This document shows positions 25,047 through 35,005 of a stretch of 64,000 nucleotides of DNA, piece after piece. Source of the DNA: Bryobacter aggregatus MPL3 (GTDB taxonomy: Bacteria; Acidobacteriota; Terriglobia; Bryobacterales; Bryobacteraceae); assembly GCF_000702445.1 (NCBI RefSeq), contig NZ_JNIF01000003.1, positions 620,001-684,000 of the forward strand, written 5' to 3'. The position numbers were made by a program, and so were the translations under genes. Numbering within the stretch: the stretch's first letter is position 1; the number at the start of each line of letters is the position of its first letter. The notes under the pieces are model-generated. The model was not told the DNA's origin and did no database searches. It was given only the letters and a program-made list of their open reading frames with translations.

Positions 25047-26741
25047 TTAGTAGCCCAGCAACCGCAATACAAAGGGCGCGACATCGACACTCCGCATCAT
25101 TGCCGGACGCGAATGCACCTGTGGACCAGACACAATAAAGAGCGCCTGCAAATCGGGCCGCGTCGGCAGAGCGCCATGTTCGCCCTTCGGAACATCGAGT
25201 TTTTCAATTGCCCGCTTCGCCGTCCCGCTGGCCGCCTTATAGCCGGGCATCAGATCGAAATACAGTTCTCCGCCCCGAGGCCCGCCCGTTCCGAACTTCT
25301 CGCTCGGCCAGAACCATTCGCCAAACACCGGCTTGCCCTCATCGCGAAACGCGCTGAGCTTCGCCTTCACCTCTTCGAGCAAGGCGCGGTTGCCCGGCTT
25401 CTTCAGGATCAGAAAGTGATCCTGCGCCGCCACCCGGTCCGCATAGCCCATCTCGCGTAGCAACACATTCACCCGCAGCTCGCGCGTCACCGCCATCATT
25501 CCGTGGTCGCTCGCGACAACGAAATGATCCTCCGGCTGCAACATCTGCTGCAGTTCATGGATGCGCCAATCGACAATCTGATAGCCCCATTTGCGATAAG
25601 CGAGCGTCACCGGGTTCCCCTGCCACTGGTGCAACATATCATCGGTGGTGCTCAGATAATCCACCAGCAGGCGCGGCTCATACTCAGCCATCAGCGCCCG
25701 CGCATGCCGCATCGTCTGCCTGGCATGCAGTTCGAGCGTCTCCAGAAAACGCCGCTCCGCCAGCCCGTCCGTAAAGCGCTGGCCCAACTCGCCGCGCCCA
25801 TACCAGCTCCCGCCGCCATTGCCGACAAAAGCTCCGGCCGTCGCGAGCAGCTTCTTTTTGAACTTGTCGTCCTGATGATCGCCATCGGCACAGATGCTGA
25901 TCTCCTTTGCCGCAGTCTGGATCAGAAGGAAATCCTTCCCATCCGCACTCAGCGTAAAGAGCCGGAAATGAACCGCCGTCACATCGCCAACCGGCAACGC
26001 CTCACTGAAGTAACGCGCCAGCGGACGCGCCTTCTCACCATGTCCGGGAGGAGCGTTCTCTGCCTCTTTCCAAGGAGCATCGACATAGCGCTTCGCTCCA
26101 TAGGCCGTCATCCGAATCGTGTCATAACGCGTCGACTTGGCAAACACAACACCCGTGAAGCGAATGCGCCCCGCCGCGTACTCAAAGTAACGCAAGGGCT
26201 GCCGCGACTGCGCCGGAGGGACAAAGCCCTCAGGCGCGGCGTCCAGCCACTTCACATCCGCGGCACGCAACAACTTGCCCGGCGCCACCTCGGGCGTCTG
26301 GTAGCCGTTATAGAGCACCACGTTCTGCCCCGAGTTGAATGCATTGCAAGGGTAGCCCTGCGTCGGGTTATGAGCCACCACCTTCAACCCCTTCTTGGCA
26401 GGCCCAATCCAGAACATCGGCGCCAACAACTGCTCGGCCCGGAATCCGCGCTTGCGCTGCTCAAAGCTGACCGGAACATCATTCGCCGTGATCCCGTTGA
26501 CATTGCCATAAACCCCGGTGAACAGGGCGGCATGCCCCGGAGCGGTCAGGCTCGGAAACGCGGCCTGCATCGGGGCATAGATTCCCGTCTCCGCCATCTC
26601 CCGCAGCGTGGTCATCTCCGCAGCAGCGGGGTCTTCGGTAAAAGATTGATACCCCATGCCGTCGAGGCTGATGAGGATCACGCGCCCCTGCTTCTGTGCA
26701 AACAGAGGCAGGAGCAGCGTAACCAGAAGCAGAAGTCTCAT
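25047..26741 (-). CDS. exported type I phosphodiesterase/nucleotide pyrophosphatase-family protein
   Basis: 564 residues with a signal peptide (MRLLLLVTLLLPLFAQ). It is a member of the alkaline-phosphatase superfamily: first metal Asp in ILISLDGMG, Thr nucleophile in PSLTAPGHAALFTG, later ligands in DDMLHQW and VVASDHGMM. The usual PxxHGI after the nucleophile reads GNVNGI here. It hydrolyses phosphodiester or pyrophosphate bonds; the substrate is unknown. Its ATG directly follows the leuS stop (TAAATG), yet the two products are unrelated. Its 3' end lies 15 bases from the outer ARG box, so the arg promoter's -35 must fall near or inside this gene. Confidence 0.9.
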   Translation of the reverse strand: MRLLLLVTLLLPLFAQKQGRVILISLDGMGYQSFTEDPAAAEMTTLREMAETGIYAPMQAAFPSLTAPGHAALFTGVYGNVNGITANDVPVSFEQRKRGFRAEQLLAPMFWIGPAKKGLKVVAHNPTQGYPCNAFNSGQNVVLYNGYQTPEVAPGKLLRAADVKWLDAAPEGFVPPAQSRQPLRYFEYAAGRIRFTGVVFAKSTRYDTIRMTAYGAKRYVDAPWKEAENAPPGHGEKARPLARYFSEALPVGDVTAVHFRLFTLSADGKDFLLIQTAAKEISICADGDHQDDKFKKKLLATAGAFVGNGGGSWYGRGELGQRFTDGLAERRFLETLELHARQTMRHARALMAEYEPRLLVDYLSTTDDMLHQWQGNPVTLAYRKWGYQIVDWRIHELQQMLQPEDHFVVASDHGMMAVTRELRVNVLLREMGYADRVAAQDHFLILKKPGNRALLEEVKAKLSAFRDEGKPVFGEWFWPSEKFGTGGPRGGELYFDLMPGYKAASGTAKRAIEKLDVPKGEHGALPTRPDLQALFIVSGPQVHSRPAMMRSVDVAPFVLRLLGY

Positions 26742-29159
26742 TTAGCCTTTGACAACGATGTTCACCAGCTTGCCGGCCAGTACAATCACCTTCGCCACTT
26801 CCTTGCCAGCAATGAAGCTGCTCACCTTCTCATCCGCAAGCGCCGCCGCTTCCAGCTCTTCCTTCGAAGAGCCGGTCGGCACCACGATCTTGCCGCGCAG
26901 CTTGCCGTTCACCTGCACCGGAATCTCGATCTCATCCTCCACCAGATAGGCTTCATTCACCGCCGGCCAGGCATGCGCAAAGACCGGCCCGGTCAGGCCC
27001 AGGTCCTCCCACATCTCCTCGGCGATGAACGGTGTGAAGGGTTCCATCAGCAGGATGAGCGAACGTAGAATCTCCGGCAGCGCCGCTGCCGTCAACCCCT
27101 CTTCATTCGCATAGAGCTCATTCGTCAGTTCCATCAACGCGGCGATACAGGTGTTGAAGTGCCAGCGCTGTTCAAAGTCCTGGGTGATCTTGGCAATGGT
27201 CTGGTGCAGCTTGCGCAGCGCCTTCTTGTCCGCCGCACTCAGTTCCCCAACCGTTCCCTGGCTGCGCTCCACATTGCGCGTGACAAAGCGATAGACCCGG
27301 CCGAGGAAGCGATATTGTCCTTCGACGCCGGTCTGCTGCCAGTCCATATCGCGATCGGGCGGAGCGGCAAACAGCACATACAGCCGGCAGGTGTCCGCGC
27401 CGAAGTCGACAATCAACTCTTCCGGATCGACGATGTTGCCCAGGCTCTTGGACATCTTCGCCCCATCCTTCAACACCATGCCCTGGGTGAACAGCTTCTT
27501 GGCTGGCTCCGAGTTCTCGATCAGGCCCAGATCCTTCATCACCCGCGTCCAGAAGCGCGAGTAAATCAGATGGAGAATCGCATGCTCGACGCCGCCGATA
27601 TATTGATCGATCGGAAACCACTGTGCGATCACCTTCGGGTCAAACGGCGCGTTGCTGTTCTTCGGGTCGCAGTAGCGATAGAAGTACCAGGAGGAATCAA
27701 CAAAGGTATCCATCGTGTCCGTCTCGCGGCGGCCTTCGCCACCGCACTTCGGACAGGTGGTCTTCCAGAAGCTCTCAAGCCGCGCCAGCGGCGACTCGCC
27801 CGCGCCGGTGATCTCGACATCGAGCGGCAACAGTACCGGCAAGTCTTCTTCCTTCACCGGCTGCACGCCGCAGCTCTTGCAATGCACCATCGGGATCGGA
27901 GTGCCCCAATAGCGCTGCCGCGAAACGCCCCAGTCCTTCAGGCGATAGGTGATCTTCGCTTCAGCCTTGAGCGTCATCTTCGCGCGCGCCTCAGCCGTCG
28001 GCAGTCCGGAGTATTCACCAGAGTCGACACTGATGCCGTACTCAGAAAAGGGCAGCGTCGTCTCGCCCTGGACAGCCTTCACCACCGGCACAATCGGGAT
28101 ACCGTACTTGCCGCAGAACTCAAAGTCCCGCTCATCATGCGCGGGCACGGCCATGATCGCGCCGGTGCCATAGCCCATCAGGACAAAGTTGCCAATCCAG
28201 ATCGGCGTCTTCTCGCCGCTGAAGGGGTTGATCGCAAAGCCCTCGGTGGCGAAGCCTTCCTTGTTCAGGTTGCTCGGGTCCTTGCGGCTCTGGTCATCGA
28301 CCATTGCCTTCAACGCAGCCTGACCCGAGGCGCCCACCAGCTTGCTGGCCAGCGGATGCTCCGGAGCAAGGATCAAACAAGTCGCCCCGTAGATTGTATC
28401 GATGCGGGTGGTGAAGATGCGGATCTTCTCGTCGCTGCCGTCGATCGCGAAATCGACTTCGGCCCCTTCGCTCTTGCCGATCCAGTTGCGCTGCATTGTC
28501 AGCACGCGCTCCGGCCAGCCTTCCGCCAAGTCATCGAGACCAGCCAGCAACTCCTCCGCATAGGCAGTCGTTTTGAGGAACCACTGTTCGAGACTGCGCT
28601 GCTCCACCGGGTTGTCTTCATGCCGCCAGCAGCAGCCGTCCACCACCTGCTCGTTCGCCAGCACCGTCGCGCAAAGCGAACACCAGTTCACCAGCGACTG
28701 CTTGCGATAGGCCAGGCCGCGCTCGTACATCTTCAGGAAGAACCACTGGTTCCAGCGATAGTATTCCGGCTCGCAGGTCGCAATCTCGCGATCCCAGTCG
28801 AGCGAGAAGCCCAGGCGCTTGAGGCCTTTCTTCATCTGCGCGATATTCTGCAGCGTCCACTCGCGGGGCTGTCTACCGGACTTCAATGCCGCATTCTCCG
28901 CCGGAAGACCAAAGGCGTCCCATCCCATCGGATGCAGGACGTCATAGCCGCGCATGCGCATGAAGCGCGCAAGAGCGTCACCGATCGAATAGTTGCGAGC
29001 ATGCCCCATATGCAGCTTGCCGCTCGGATAGGGGAGCATCTCGAGGACGTAATACTTCTTCGCCGGGTTCTCGGGCGTCTTGTAAAGCTCCGGAGTCGCC
29101 TCCCAACGGGCATGCCACTTCTCTTCGATCTCTTGGTGCAGGTATTGTTTTTCAGGCAT
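26742..29159 (-). CDS. leuS: leucyl-tRNA synthetase
   Basis: 805 residues, a bacterial-type class I synthetase. HIGH region [14 protein letters not shown] at about residue 42-55, zinc-type CKSCG / CPKCGGEG inserts, the CP1 editing domain with [10 protein letters not shown], and the KMSKS loop AKMSKSLGN near 568. The C-terminal anticodon and LeuS-specific domain ends VNGKLRGKI. Its start overlaps the aldo/keto reductase stop by 8 bases, so it is translated from the same message. No T-box leader is visible. Confidence 0.97.
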   Translation of the reverse strand: MPEKQYLHQEIEEKWHARWEATPELYKTPENPAKKYYVLEMLPYPSGKLHMGHARNYSIGDALARFMRMRGYDVLHPMGWDAFGLPAENAALKSGRQPREWTLQNIAQMKKGLKRLGFSLDWDREIATCEPEYYRWNQWFFLKMYERGLAYRKQSLVNWCSLCATVLANEQVVDGCCWRHEDNPVEQRSLEQWFLKTTAYAEELLAGLDDLAEGWPERVLTMQRNWIGKSEGAEVDFAIDGSDEKIRIFTTRIDTIYGATCLILAPEHPLASKLVGASGQAALKAMVDDQSRKDPSNLNKEGFATEGFAINPFSGEKTPIWIGNFVLMGYGTGAIMAVPAHDERDFEFCGKYGIPIVPVVKAVQGETTLPFSEYGISVDSGEYSGLPTAEARAKMTLKAEAKITYRLKDWGVSRQRYWGTPIPMVHCKSCGVQPVKEEDLPVLLPLDVEITGAGESPLARLESFWKTTCPKCGGEGRRETDTMDTFVDSSWYFYRYCDPKNSNAPFDPKVIAQWFPIDQYIGGVEHAILHLIYSRFWTRVMKDLGLIENSEPAKKLFTQGMVLKDGAKMSKSLGNIVDPEELIVDFGADTCRLYVLFAAPPDRDMDWQQTGVEGQYRFLGRVYRFVTRNVERSQGTVGELSAADKKALRKLHQTIAKITQDFEQRWHFNTCIAALMELTNELYANEEGLTAAALPEILRSLILLMEPFTPFIAEEMWEDLGLTGPVFAHAWPAVNEAYLVEDEIEIPVQVNGKLRGKIVVPTGSSKEELEAAALADEKVSSFIAGKEVAKVIVLAGKLVNIVVKG

Positions 29160-30120
29160 AGTAGTTCTTCAACCAGACATGACGGCGCATCACGGCGAGT
29201 TCGCTCGGGTTCAACGGACCGAGATCGCTCACCGCGCAATTCAAATCAACAGACGAGTTCTTCCGCATTCCGGGAATCACCGTCGAGACGGCAGGGTGCG
29301 TCAGGCAGAATCGTAGCGCACGTTGCGCAAGGGTTCCGGCCATCGCCTGGGTCGCTGCTTCCAACTCGGCCACACGCGGCACCACTTCATCCAGGCGGCC
29401 ATCGCGGAAGTACCAGGCGCGGAAGTCTTCCGCTTCAAACTTCGTATCGGTGCGAAGCGTTCCCGTCAACGCCCCCTCGTCGAGCGGCACACGGGCAAGA
29501 ACTCCTACCCCATGCTCGATGCAAGCCGGGAACAACCAACGCTCCGGCGACTGCTCAAAGATGTTGTAGATCACCTGCACGGTGTCGACCATCTTGCTCG
29601 CTACGAGATCAAGTGCCGACTCCGGCTGGTGGTCATTGATCGAAACCCCGAAAGCGCGGATCTTACCCGAGGACTTCAACTTCTCGACCGCCCTACGCCA
29701 CTCGTCCTGCAGGAACCAGATCGGGTTCCAGACATGAAGCTGCTGGAGATCGAGCTGCTCGACTCCGAGATTTTTCAGACTGGTTTCCGTCGACTCGATC
29801 ACATACTCGTAAGGAAACACATCGACCACCGGCACGCCGGGCTTGGCAGGCCAGATGCGGTTCTTCGGCGGAATCTTCGTCGCGACATAGACCTTCGATT
29901 TCGTCTCCCGGATCACCTTCCCAATCAGCGTTTCGCTGTGCCCTTCGTTGTAGGCAAGGGCAGTATCGATGAAGTTGACACCGGAGTCGATGGCGCGGCG
30001 CAAGGCCCCCAGACTGGTGTCGTCATCGCCTCCCAACCACTGCTTTCCGCCAATGCCCCAGGCACCATAACCGATTTCACTGACTTCCATCCCGGTCGTT
30101 CCAAGCTTGCGATAGTTCAC
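29152..30120 (-). CDS. aldo/keto reductase
   Basis: 322 residues, an NADPH-dependent (beta/alpha)8-barrel reductase. [20 protein letters not shown] opens the barrel. The catalytic tetrad can be read as Asp (NFIDTA), Tyr (LAYNEGHSE), Lys (VATKI) and His (LQQLHVWNP). The cofactor part ends in [12 protein letters not shown] at 30120 is chosen because everything further upstream (to 30258) lacks similarity to the family. It heads the run aldo/keto reductase-leuS-phosphodiesterase. Substrate unknown. Confidence 0.9.
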   Translation of the reverse strand: MNYRKLGTTGMEVSEIGYGAWGIGGKQWLGGDDDTSLGALRRAIDSGVNFIDTALAYNEGHSETLIGKVIRETKSKVYVATKIPPKNRIWPAKPGVPVVDVFPYEYVIESTETSLKNLGVEQLDLQQLHVWNPIWFLQDEWRRAVEKLKSSGKIRAFGVSINDHQPESALDLVASKMVDTVQVIYNIFEQSPERWLFPACIEHGVGVLARVPLDEGALTGTLRTDTKFEAEDFRAWYFRDGRLDEVVPRVAELEAATQAMAGTLAQRALRFCLTHPAVSTVIPGMRKNSSVDLNCAVSDLGPLNPSELAVMRRHVWLKNYYA

Positions 30121-30150
30121 CCTTGGATTTTCCCATGTATGCTGATGGGC

Positions 30151-30921
30151 ATGAGACGAATTCTCGTCGCAATCCTGATTTCGGTGCTCACTCTCCTGGC
30201 GGCCCAGAATTACCGGCTCTACCTCCAGGACGGGGGGTATCATACGGTTCGCGAGCACAAAGTGGAAGGCGATCGGGTTCGCTACTATTCCGTCGAACGC
30301 GGGGAGTGGGAAGAGATTCCAATGAGCCTGGTGGATCTGAAGAAAACCGACCAGGAACTGGCGGCTCGCACCGAATCCTTTACCGAGGAGAGGAAGCTGA
30401 TGGCCGAAGAAGCAGCAGCCGAACGGGAGATCCGGCGCATCGTCGCCAGCATCCCCGAAGAACCGGGTATGTACAAGCTCGATCCGGCAGGCAAACCTGT
30501 TGCATTAAAGAATGCGGATTCCGCCCTAGTGACGGATAAGAAGAGGCAGGCGCTGAAGATGCTCTCGCCATTGCCAATCGTAGCGGGCAAATCCACGCTT
30601 GAAATCAGTGGAGATAGCGCCAGCTTGATTTACTCGGAGCGCCGCCCGGAATTCTACCTACGGCTCTCCAAGGCGCAACAATTCTCCCTGGTCCAACTGA
30701 CCCCGAAGAAGGGCGCACGCATTGTCGAGGTGATCCAGGTGATTCCGGTCAGCAAGGAGCGATTTGAGGAGCGCAAGGAACTGGAAATCTTCCGCCAGCA
30801 ATTGGACGAAGGGCTGTTCAAGATCTGGCCCCAGGCGGACCTCGCCGCCGGTGAATACGCTTGGATCGAATTCACCGAGGGCGAAGTGAACCCCATTATC
30901 TGGGACTTCAAAATCCAGTAA
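30151..30921 (+). CDS. exported hypothetical protein
   Basis: 256 residues. A signal peptide (MRRILVAILISVLTLLAAQ) is followed by a small N-terminal unit (YRLYLQDGGYHTVREHKVEG ... RVRYYSVERGEWEEIP) that resembles a recurrent secreted module of Acidobacteriota, then a coiled charged stretch (about 75-105), then a beta-rich C-terminal half. ATGs at 30139, 30145 and 30151 are all possible. No function is recognised. It is divergent from the aldo/keto reductase (30 bases between starts), and its TAA abuts the speA stop (TAATTA). Confidence 0.75.
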   Translation: MRRILVAILISVLTLLAAQNYRLYLQDGGYHTVREHKVEGDRVRYYSVERGEWEEIPMSLVDLKKTDQELAARTESFTEERKLMAEEAAAEREIRRIVASIPEEPGMYKLDPAGKPVALKNADSALVTDKKRQALKMLSPLPIVAGKSTLEISGDSASLIYSERRPEFYLRLSKAQQFSLVQLTPKKGARIVEVIQVIPVSKERFEERKELEIFRQQLDEGLFKIWPQADLAAGEYAWIEFTEGEVNPIIWDFKIQ

Positions 30922-32868
30922 TTAGCTCTCGTGGACGTCTTCGAGGTAGGTGTAGCCGTGCATGCCTTCTTCGTAGAAGCGGAGCAGGCGGCCGGATTCC
31001 TCATAGCCGATCTTGCCTTGGCGAACGGCCATCTCAACGTCGCGGCGGAACTTCTCCTGCAGCTCTTTGCTTGAGAACTGCACGTAGTCGAGCACCTCAC
31101 GGACGGTATCGCCGCGGATGACCGCCTCTAAGACATTCTCGTTGTGCTCGCCCAGACTGACGTGTACAGCATGGGTGTCGCCGAGTAAGTTGTGGAGGTC
31201 GCCCAAGATCTCCTGGTAGGCGCCGACAAGGAAAGTGCCGAGATAGTACGGCGCTCCGTCAAAGGCATGCAGCGGCAGGAATTTCTTCACATCGCGGCGG
31301 TCAATGAACATGTCCACCTTGCCGTCGGAGTCGCAGGAAATATCGCCGAGCACGGCGTTTGAGGTGGGCCGCTCATCCAGGCGATGGATCGGCATCACCG
31401 GGAAGAGCTGCTTCACCGCCCAACTGTCGGGCATCGATTGGAACAGCGAGAAGTTGCAGAAGTAAGTATCAGAAAGCAGCGCATCGAGATTCTCCAGTTC
31501 TTCCGGAATCTCGTCCATGTTACTGATCAGGCGCTGGATCTTGCGGCCCGTGGCCCAGTAGATGCTCTCGCACAGCGCGCGTTGCTCAAGCGACATGTAG
31601 CCGAGGCTGAACAGATTCAGCGCGCTGTCGAGCGCCTGCTGCGCATCGTGGAAGGACTCGAGCACATTCTTCTGGGTGAGGCTCTTCAGTGTCTCGTGCA
31701 GGTCGACGAGCGGCTGCTCGGCGTCCTCCGGAAGCGTGGCGGGCACCTCTTCGGTGCCGAAGCCGCTGACCCCGAGAACATTGAAGACAAGCAGGCTGTG
31801 ATAAGCGGCGATGGCGCGGCCGCTCTCGGTCATGATGACCGGATGCTCGACCTCCGCCTCGTCGCAGACATTCTGGATGTGATAGACGACGTCCGCTGCG
31901 TACTCCTGCAGCGTGTAGTTGACGCTCGACTCAAAGTCGGTCTGGGAGCCATCGTAATCGACACCGAGACCACCACCGACGTCCAGGATCTCAAGACCGG
32001 CGCCGGCCTTCTTCATGCCGGTGTAGCAACGAGCGGCTTCTGTGACCGCCGCCTTGATCTGGCGGATATTCGTGATCTGGCTTCCGAGGTGGAAGTGGAG
32101 CAGCTTCAGGCAATCGCCCATGCCAAGGCTCTTCAGGTGTTCGACCGCACGCAGGGCCTCGCTGACGGTGAGGCCGAACTTCGAGCGATAGCCTCCGGAA
32201 CTCTTCCAGCGGCCACTGCCACGGCTGGCCAGCTTGATGCGGATGCCGATGGTGGGCACCACACCGATGCGCTGGGCGTACTTGATGATGAGTTCGAGTT
32301 CGGTGTACTTCTCGACAATCGGCGTGATGTTTCGGCCAATCTTGCGGGCCAGCATCACCATCTCGATGTATTCGTCATCCTTGAAGCCGTTACAGACGAT
32401 CGGCGTGTCGTTCTCGGCGACGCCGAGAACTGCCAGGAGTTCGGGTTTTGAACCGGCTTCGAGACCAAAGCCGAAGGGACGGCCGTAGGTGTACACCTCT
32501 TCGACCACCTGGCGCTGCTGGTTGACCTTGATCGGGAACACGCAAACATACTTGTTCTTGTAGTTGTGTTCAGCGATGGCGTTGAGGAAGGCCTGGTGGA
32601 TCTCTTCGAGACGGTGCTTGAGAATCTGGCCGAAGCGAATGAGGATGGGCGGGTGGATGCCGCGCATGACCAACTCGTCGACGAGCTTTTTCAAGTCCAT
32701 CTTGCGGTCCAGCACCTTGTAGGGGTGGACCATCAAGTTTCCATTCTCACCGACGGTAAAGTAGCCTTTACCCCAACTGGCGACGTCGTAGAGTTCTGCG
32801 GCGTCAGTTGTGTTCCAACGCTCGGTCGGTTCCCGGCCGGCGGCAGGGTCAGCCATCTTCAGGTTCAA
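30922..32868 (-). CDS. speA: biosynthetic arginine decarboxylase
   Basis: 648 residues, the normal size for SpeA, a PLP enzyme of the alanine-racemase fold that turns arginine into agmatine for polyamine synthesis. The PLP Lys is in CVFPIKVNQQRQVVEE (about residue 108). Substrate-site pieces LHFHLGSQI and ILDVGGGLGVDYDGS are intact. TTG at 32868 has GAGGAGG 10 bases upstream; ATG 32856 (MADPAAG) is an alternative with a poorer site. No speB lies alongside. Arginine for it could come from the argF-argH operon 6 kb away. Confidence 0.95.
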   Translation of the reverse strand: MNLKMADPAAGREPTERWNTTDAAELYDVASWGKGYFTVGENGNLMVHPYKVLDRKMDLKKLVDELVMRGIHPPILIRFGQILKHRLEEIHQAFLNAIAEHNYKNKYVCVFPIKVNQQRQVVEEVYTYGRPFGFGLEAGSKPELLAVLGVAENDTPIVCNGFKDDEYIEMVMLARKIGRNITPIVEKYTELELIIKYAQRIGVVPTIGIRIKLASRGSGRWKSSGGYRSKFGLTVSEALRAVEHLKSLGMGDCLKLLHFHLGSQITNIRQIKAAVTEAARCYTGMKKAGAGLEILDVGGGLGVDYDGSQTDFESSVNYTLQEYAADVVYHIQNVCDEAEVEHPVIMTESGRAIAAYHSLLVFNVLGVSGFGTEEVPATLPEDAEQPLVDLHETLKSLTQKNVLESFHDAQQALDSALNLFSLGYMSLEQRALCESIYWATGRKIQRLISNMDEIPEELENLDALLSDTYFCNFSLFQSMPDSWAVKQLFPVMPIHRLDERPTSNAVLGDISCDSDGKVDMFIDRRDVKKFLPLHAFDGAPYYLGTFLVGAYQEILGDLHNLLGDTHAVHVSLGEHNENVLEAVIRGDTVREVLDYVQFSSKELQEKFRRDVEMAVRQGKIGYEESGRLLRFYEEGMHGYTYLEDVHES

Positions 32869-32942
32869 CTTCCAGAATCCTCCTCAGGAATACTTTTCAC
32901 TATGAGTGTCGTAATTCCTGGCCCCTCTCGCAAGATTTATTT

Positions 32943-33998
32943 TCAGTGACGGATCTCGGCCGTGTAGACCTGCGTCAGTCCCGTGCGATCACTGGCAAAA
33001 GCGATCTTCGTTTCGCCGTGGCTCCAGCTCGGGTGGGGGTGGGTCCATTGGGGCCCGTAGACAGTGTCGGTGCCGGATTCCATCCAACTGAGAGCGCCAC
33101 CGGATTTGGCCGCACTTCTGGCCGCGGCGAAGTCTTCCGTGAGCGCATAGCGGCTGCTTTTCCATTGGGAACCGCCATTGGAGGCGCCAGACTCGCAGAC
33201 GGGGGTGCGGAGGCCAGTCGAGACGTCGACAATCTGGATGCCCGTATCGGGGTGATTCGTATCAAAAAGTACCTTTGTGCCGGCTCGATTCGGCGCAATA
33301 TGCCAGCAGTTGTAGTCGCAGATGGTCGTAATCTCGCGAGTTTGCCAGTTCAGGCGGCGCAGGGAATAGGGCCAGACGGTGAAGACGATGTCGCCGGTTT
33401 GTCCCAGGAAGGTTTCGTGGACGACGAACTCGTCGTTGCCGTGTTCGTAGAGGCATTCGAGGCCCGTACCGTCACGGCGGATACGGTGCATGCGCGGGGC
33501 GGGGTCGCCGGAGAACTCGATCCATTCCGGTTCGAGCGGGTGGAACTGAGGGTGAATGAGGGTGCGTGGATAGGGGAAGAAGTTCCAGCCGGTGCCATCC
33601 CAGCGACCACAGAGGATGCCGTTTTGGCCATCAATCTTTGCCGCGGCGACCAGCCAGTTGCCGTCCGCGCTGATGGAGCATTCGCCGATGGAGGCTCCGT
33701 CGCGGCGGGTGATCTCGCGCAGCGCGAGCGTGGTGTAGTTCAGACTGTAGATGCCACCCGCGCGGACGAAGCAAAGCTCGCCGCCGTTTGGGTGGAGTGC
33801 GGGAGAGAAGGGGTGGATGCCGACAGGGCCGAAGCTGAGTTGGCGGACCGGGGGACCGGAGGCGTAGAGCTGCGCCGAGCCGTCGCGGTAGCTGGTGAAA
33901 AAGAGCTCGTTGTCTCCTGGGAAAAAGCTGGATTGCAAAAAATAGGACGGGTGGCTGATCGCCGACCCGTCCGTGATTTGCGTGACAACCGCGCTCAT
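32943..33998 (-). CDS. oligogalacturonate-lyase-like seven-blade propeller protein
   Basis: 351 residues, with no signal peptide. WD40/PD40-type blades plus segments typical of the Ogl family (Pectate_lyase22): VVHETFLGQTGDIVF, CWHIAPNRAGTKVLFDTNHP and HPHPSWSHGETKIAFASDR. Ogl enzymes cut short (digalacturonate) pectin fragments by beta-elimination using Mn bound by His residues, several of which are present. The ATG overlaps the MetE-like stop (ATGA). Whether it is a true lyase or a family relative acting on another uronide cannot be told. Confidence 0.78.
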   Translation of the reverse strand: MSAVVTQITDGSAISHPSYFLQSSFFPGDNELFFTSYRDGSAQLYASGPPVRQLSFGPVGIHPFSPALHPNGGELCFVRAGGIYSLNYTTLALREITRRDGASIGECSISADGNWLVAAAKIDGQNGILCGRWDGTGWNFFPYPRTLIHPQFHPLEPEWIEFSGDPAPRMHRIRRDGTGLECLYEHGNDEFVVHETFLGQTGDIVFTVWPYSLRRLNWQTREITTICDYNCWHIAPNRAGTKVLFDTNHPDTGIQIVDVSTGLRTPVCESGASNGGSQWKSSRYALTEDFAAARSAAKSGGALSWMESGTDTVYGPQWTHPHPSWSHGETKIAFASDRTGLTQVYTAEIRH

Positions 33999-35005
33999 TT
34001 GCGGCCGAGGAAGAGATCGCGCCCCTTGACCAGAGCTTCGATCTTACGATCGCTGACAGAACGCTTGAGCATCCAGAAGCCGCAATCGGGGTGGATCCAG
34101 CCGACGCGGCCGGGACCGAGGATCTTCTCGGCGCGATCGATCGATTGGGCAATCTCCTCGGGAGTTTCGACGTGATTCACCTTAATATCCACCACGCCGA
34201 TGCCGATACGGATGTGGCTGGCGAGATCTTTCAGCGAGTTGAGGTCGTCGACAGGCCGATGGGCTAACTCCAGGACCAGGTGATCGACGTGCAGAGAGTT
34301 CAGGAACTCGACGAGTTGCTGCCAGTGGCCTTTCTGGATGGTCTGGCCGCCGTAGTTGCCAAAGCAAAGGTGGACGGCGCGCGTCGAGGTGACGGCGTCG
34401 AGCACGACGTTGATCGCACGGGCCGCCAGCGGCCAATCCTCGGGGTTGCCGGGGATATTCGCCTCATCGACCTGCACGCAGGCGCAGGGCAGGTTCTTCA
34501 CCTGACCAGCAAGGACGTGGCCGAGGGCCATGGTGAGCTCATCAAAGCTGCCGTAGTGGTTGTCGAGCAGAGTACGAGCTAGCATGTACGGGCTAGTCAC
34601 TGTGAACTTGAAGGGTCCACCCGCGACGCTCGCGGCCAGTTCGCAATCGCCGAGCAAGTTCAGCGAGCCTTCGCTGAGCGCGGACTCAACCACTCCAGCT
34701 GCTTTGCGGCGGAAGCCCATCGTTTGCTTAGCGGCAAAAGCTTCGTGATCGGAGCGCCCGACATTGGCCCGGATGCCGCCCATGGGGCGGATGAAGTATT
34801 CGATCATCCCGTTGGTGTCGGGATGATTGACGTCAAAGCGATAGAGTTCGCCATCAGTCGGCAGGTCAATGCCTGCTTGCTTCTGGATGTCGAAGACGAC
34901 ACGGGTGGCGTCAAGGCGGGCCTGCTCGCTGGGGAGCGCGGCCAGCCAGTCGGGAACCGGATAGGAACCGACGGTGGTGGTGAGGATTTCAGGACTATGC
35001 GACAT
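33995..35005 (-). CDS. short MetE-like (cobalamin-independent methionine synthase core) methyltransferase
   Basis: 336 residues, equal only to the C-terminal catalytic half of MetE (about 750 residues). The zinc ligands appear kept: His and Cys in AVHLCFGNYG, Glu in HLVLELAHR, Cys in IHPDCGFWML. The opening TTTVGSYPVPDWL and VQVDEANIP are also family features. Core-MetE proteins without the N-terminal half exist in several clades and may use other methyl donors. Its neighbours are sugar or uronide genes, so homocysteine may not be the acceptor. ATG 35005 overlaps the upstream oxidoreductase stop by 11 bases. Confidence 0.8.
   Translation of the reverse strand: MSHSPEILTTTVGSYPVPDWLAALPSEQARLDATRVVFDIQKQAGIDLPTDGELYRFDVNHPDTNGMIEYFIRPMGGIRANVGRSDHEAFAAKQTMGFRRKAAGVVESALSEGSLNLLGDCELAASVAGGPFKFTVTSPYMLARTLLDNHYGSFDELTMALGHVLAGQVKNLPCACVQVDEANIPGNPEDWPLAARAINVVLDAVTSTRAVHLCFGNYGGQTIQKGHWQQLVEFLNSLHVDHLVLELAHRPVDDLNSLKDLASHIRIGIGVVDIKVNHVETPEEIAQSIDRAEKILGPGRVGWIHPDCGFWMLKRSVSDRKIEALVKGRDLFLGRK

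Noticed and set aside
32875-32935. CAGGAAT...ATTCCTG inverted repeat upstream of speA
   Set aside because: Seven pairs separated by more than 20 bases, with no known operator form; could be chance.
28000-34000. DnaA-box cluster at the skew switch
   Set aside because: I looked by eye for TTATNCACA and its complement and saw no group of sites; a TGTGATAAG near 31.8 kb does not match.
32808-34175. 455-codon plus-strand frame opposite the Ogl-like and MetE-like genes
   Set aside because: Composition-driven shadow; real family motifs lie on the minus strand.
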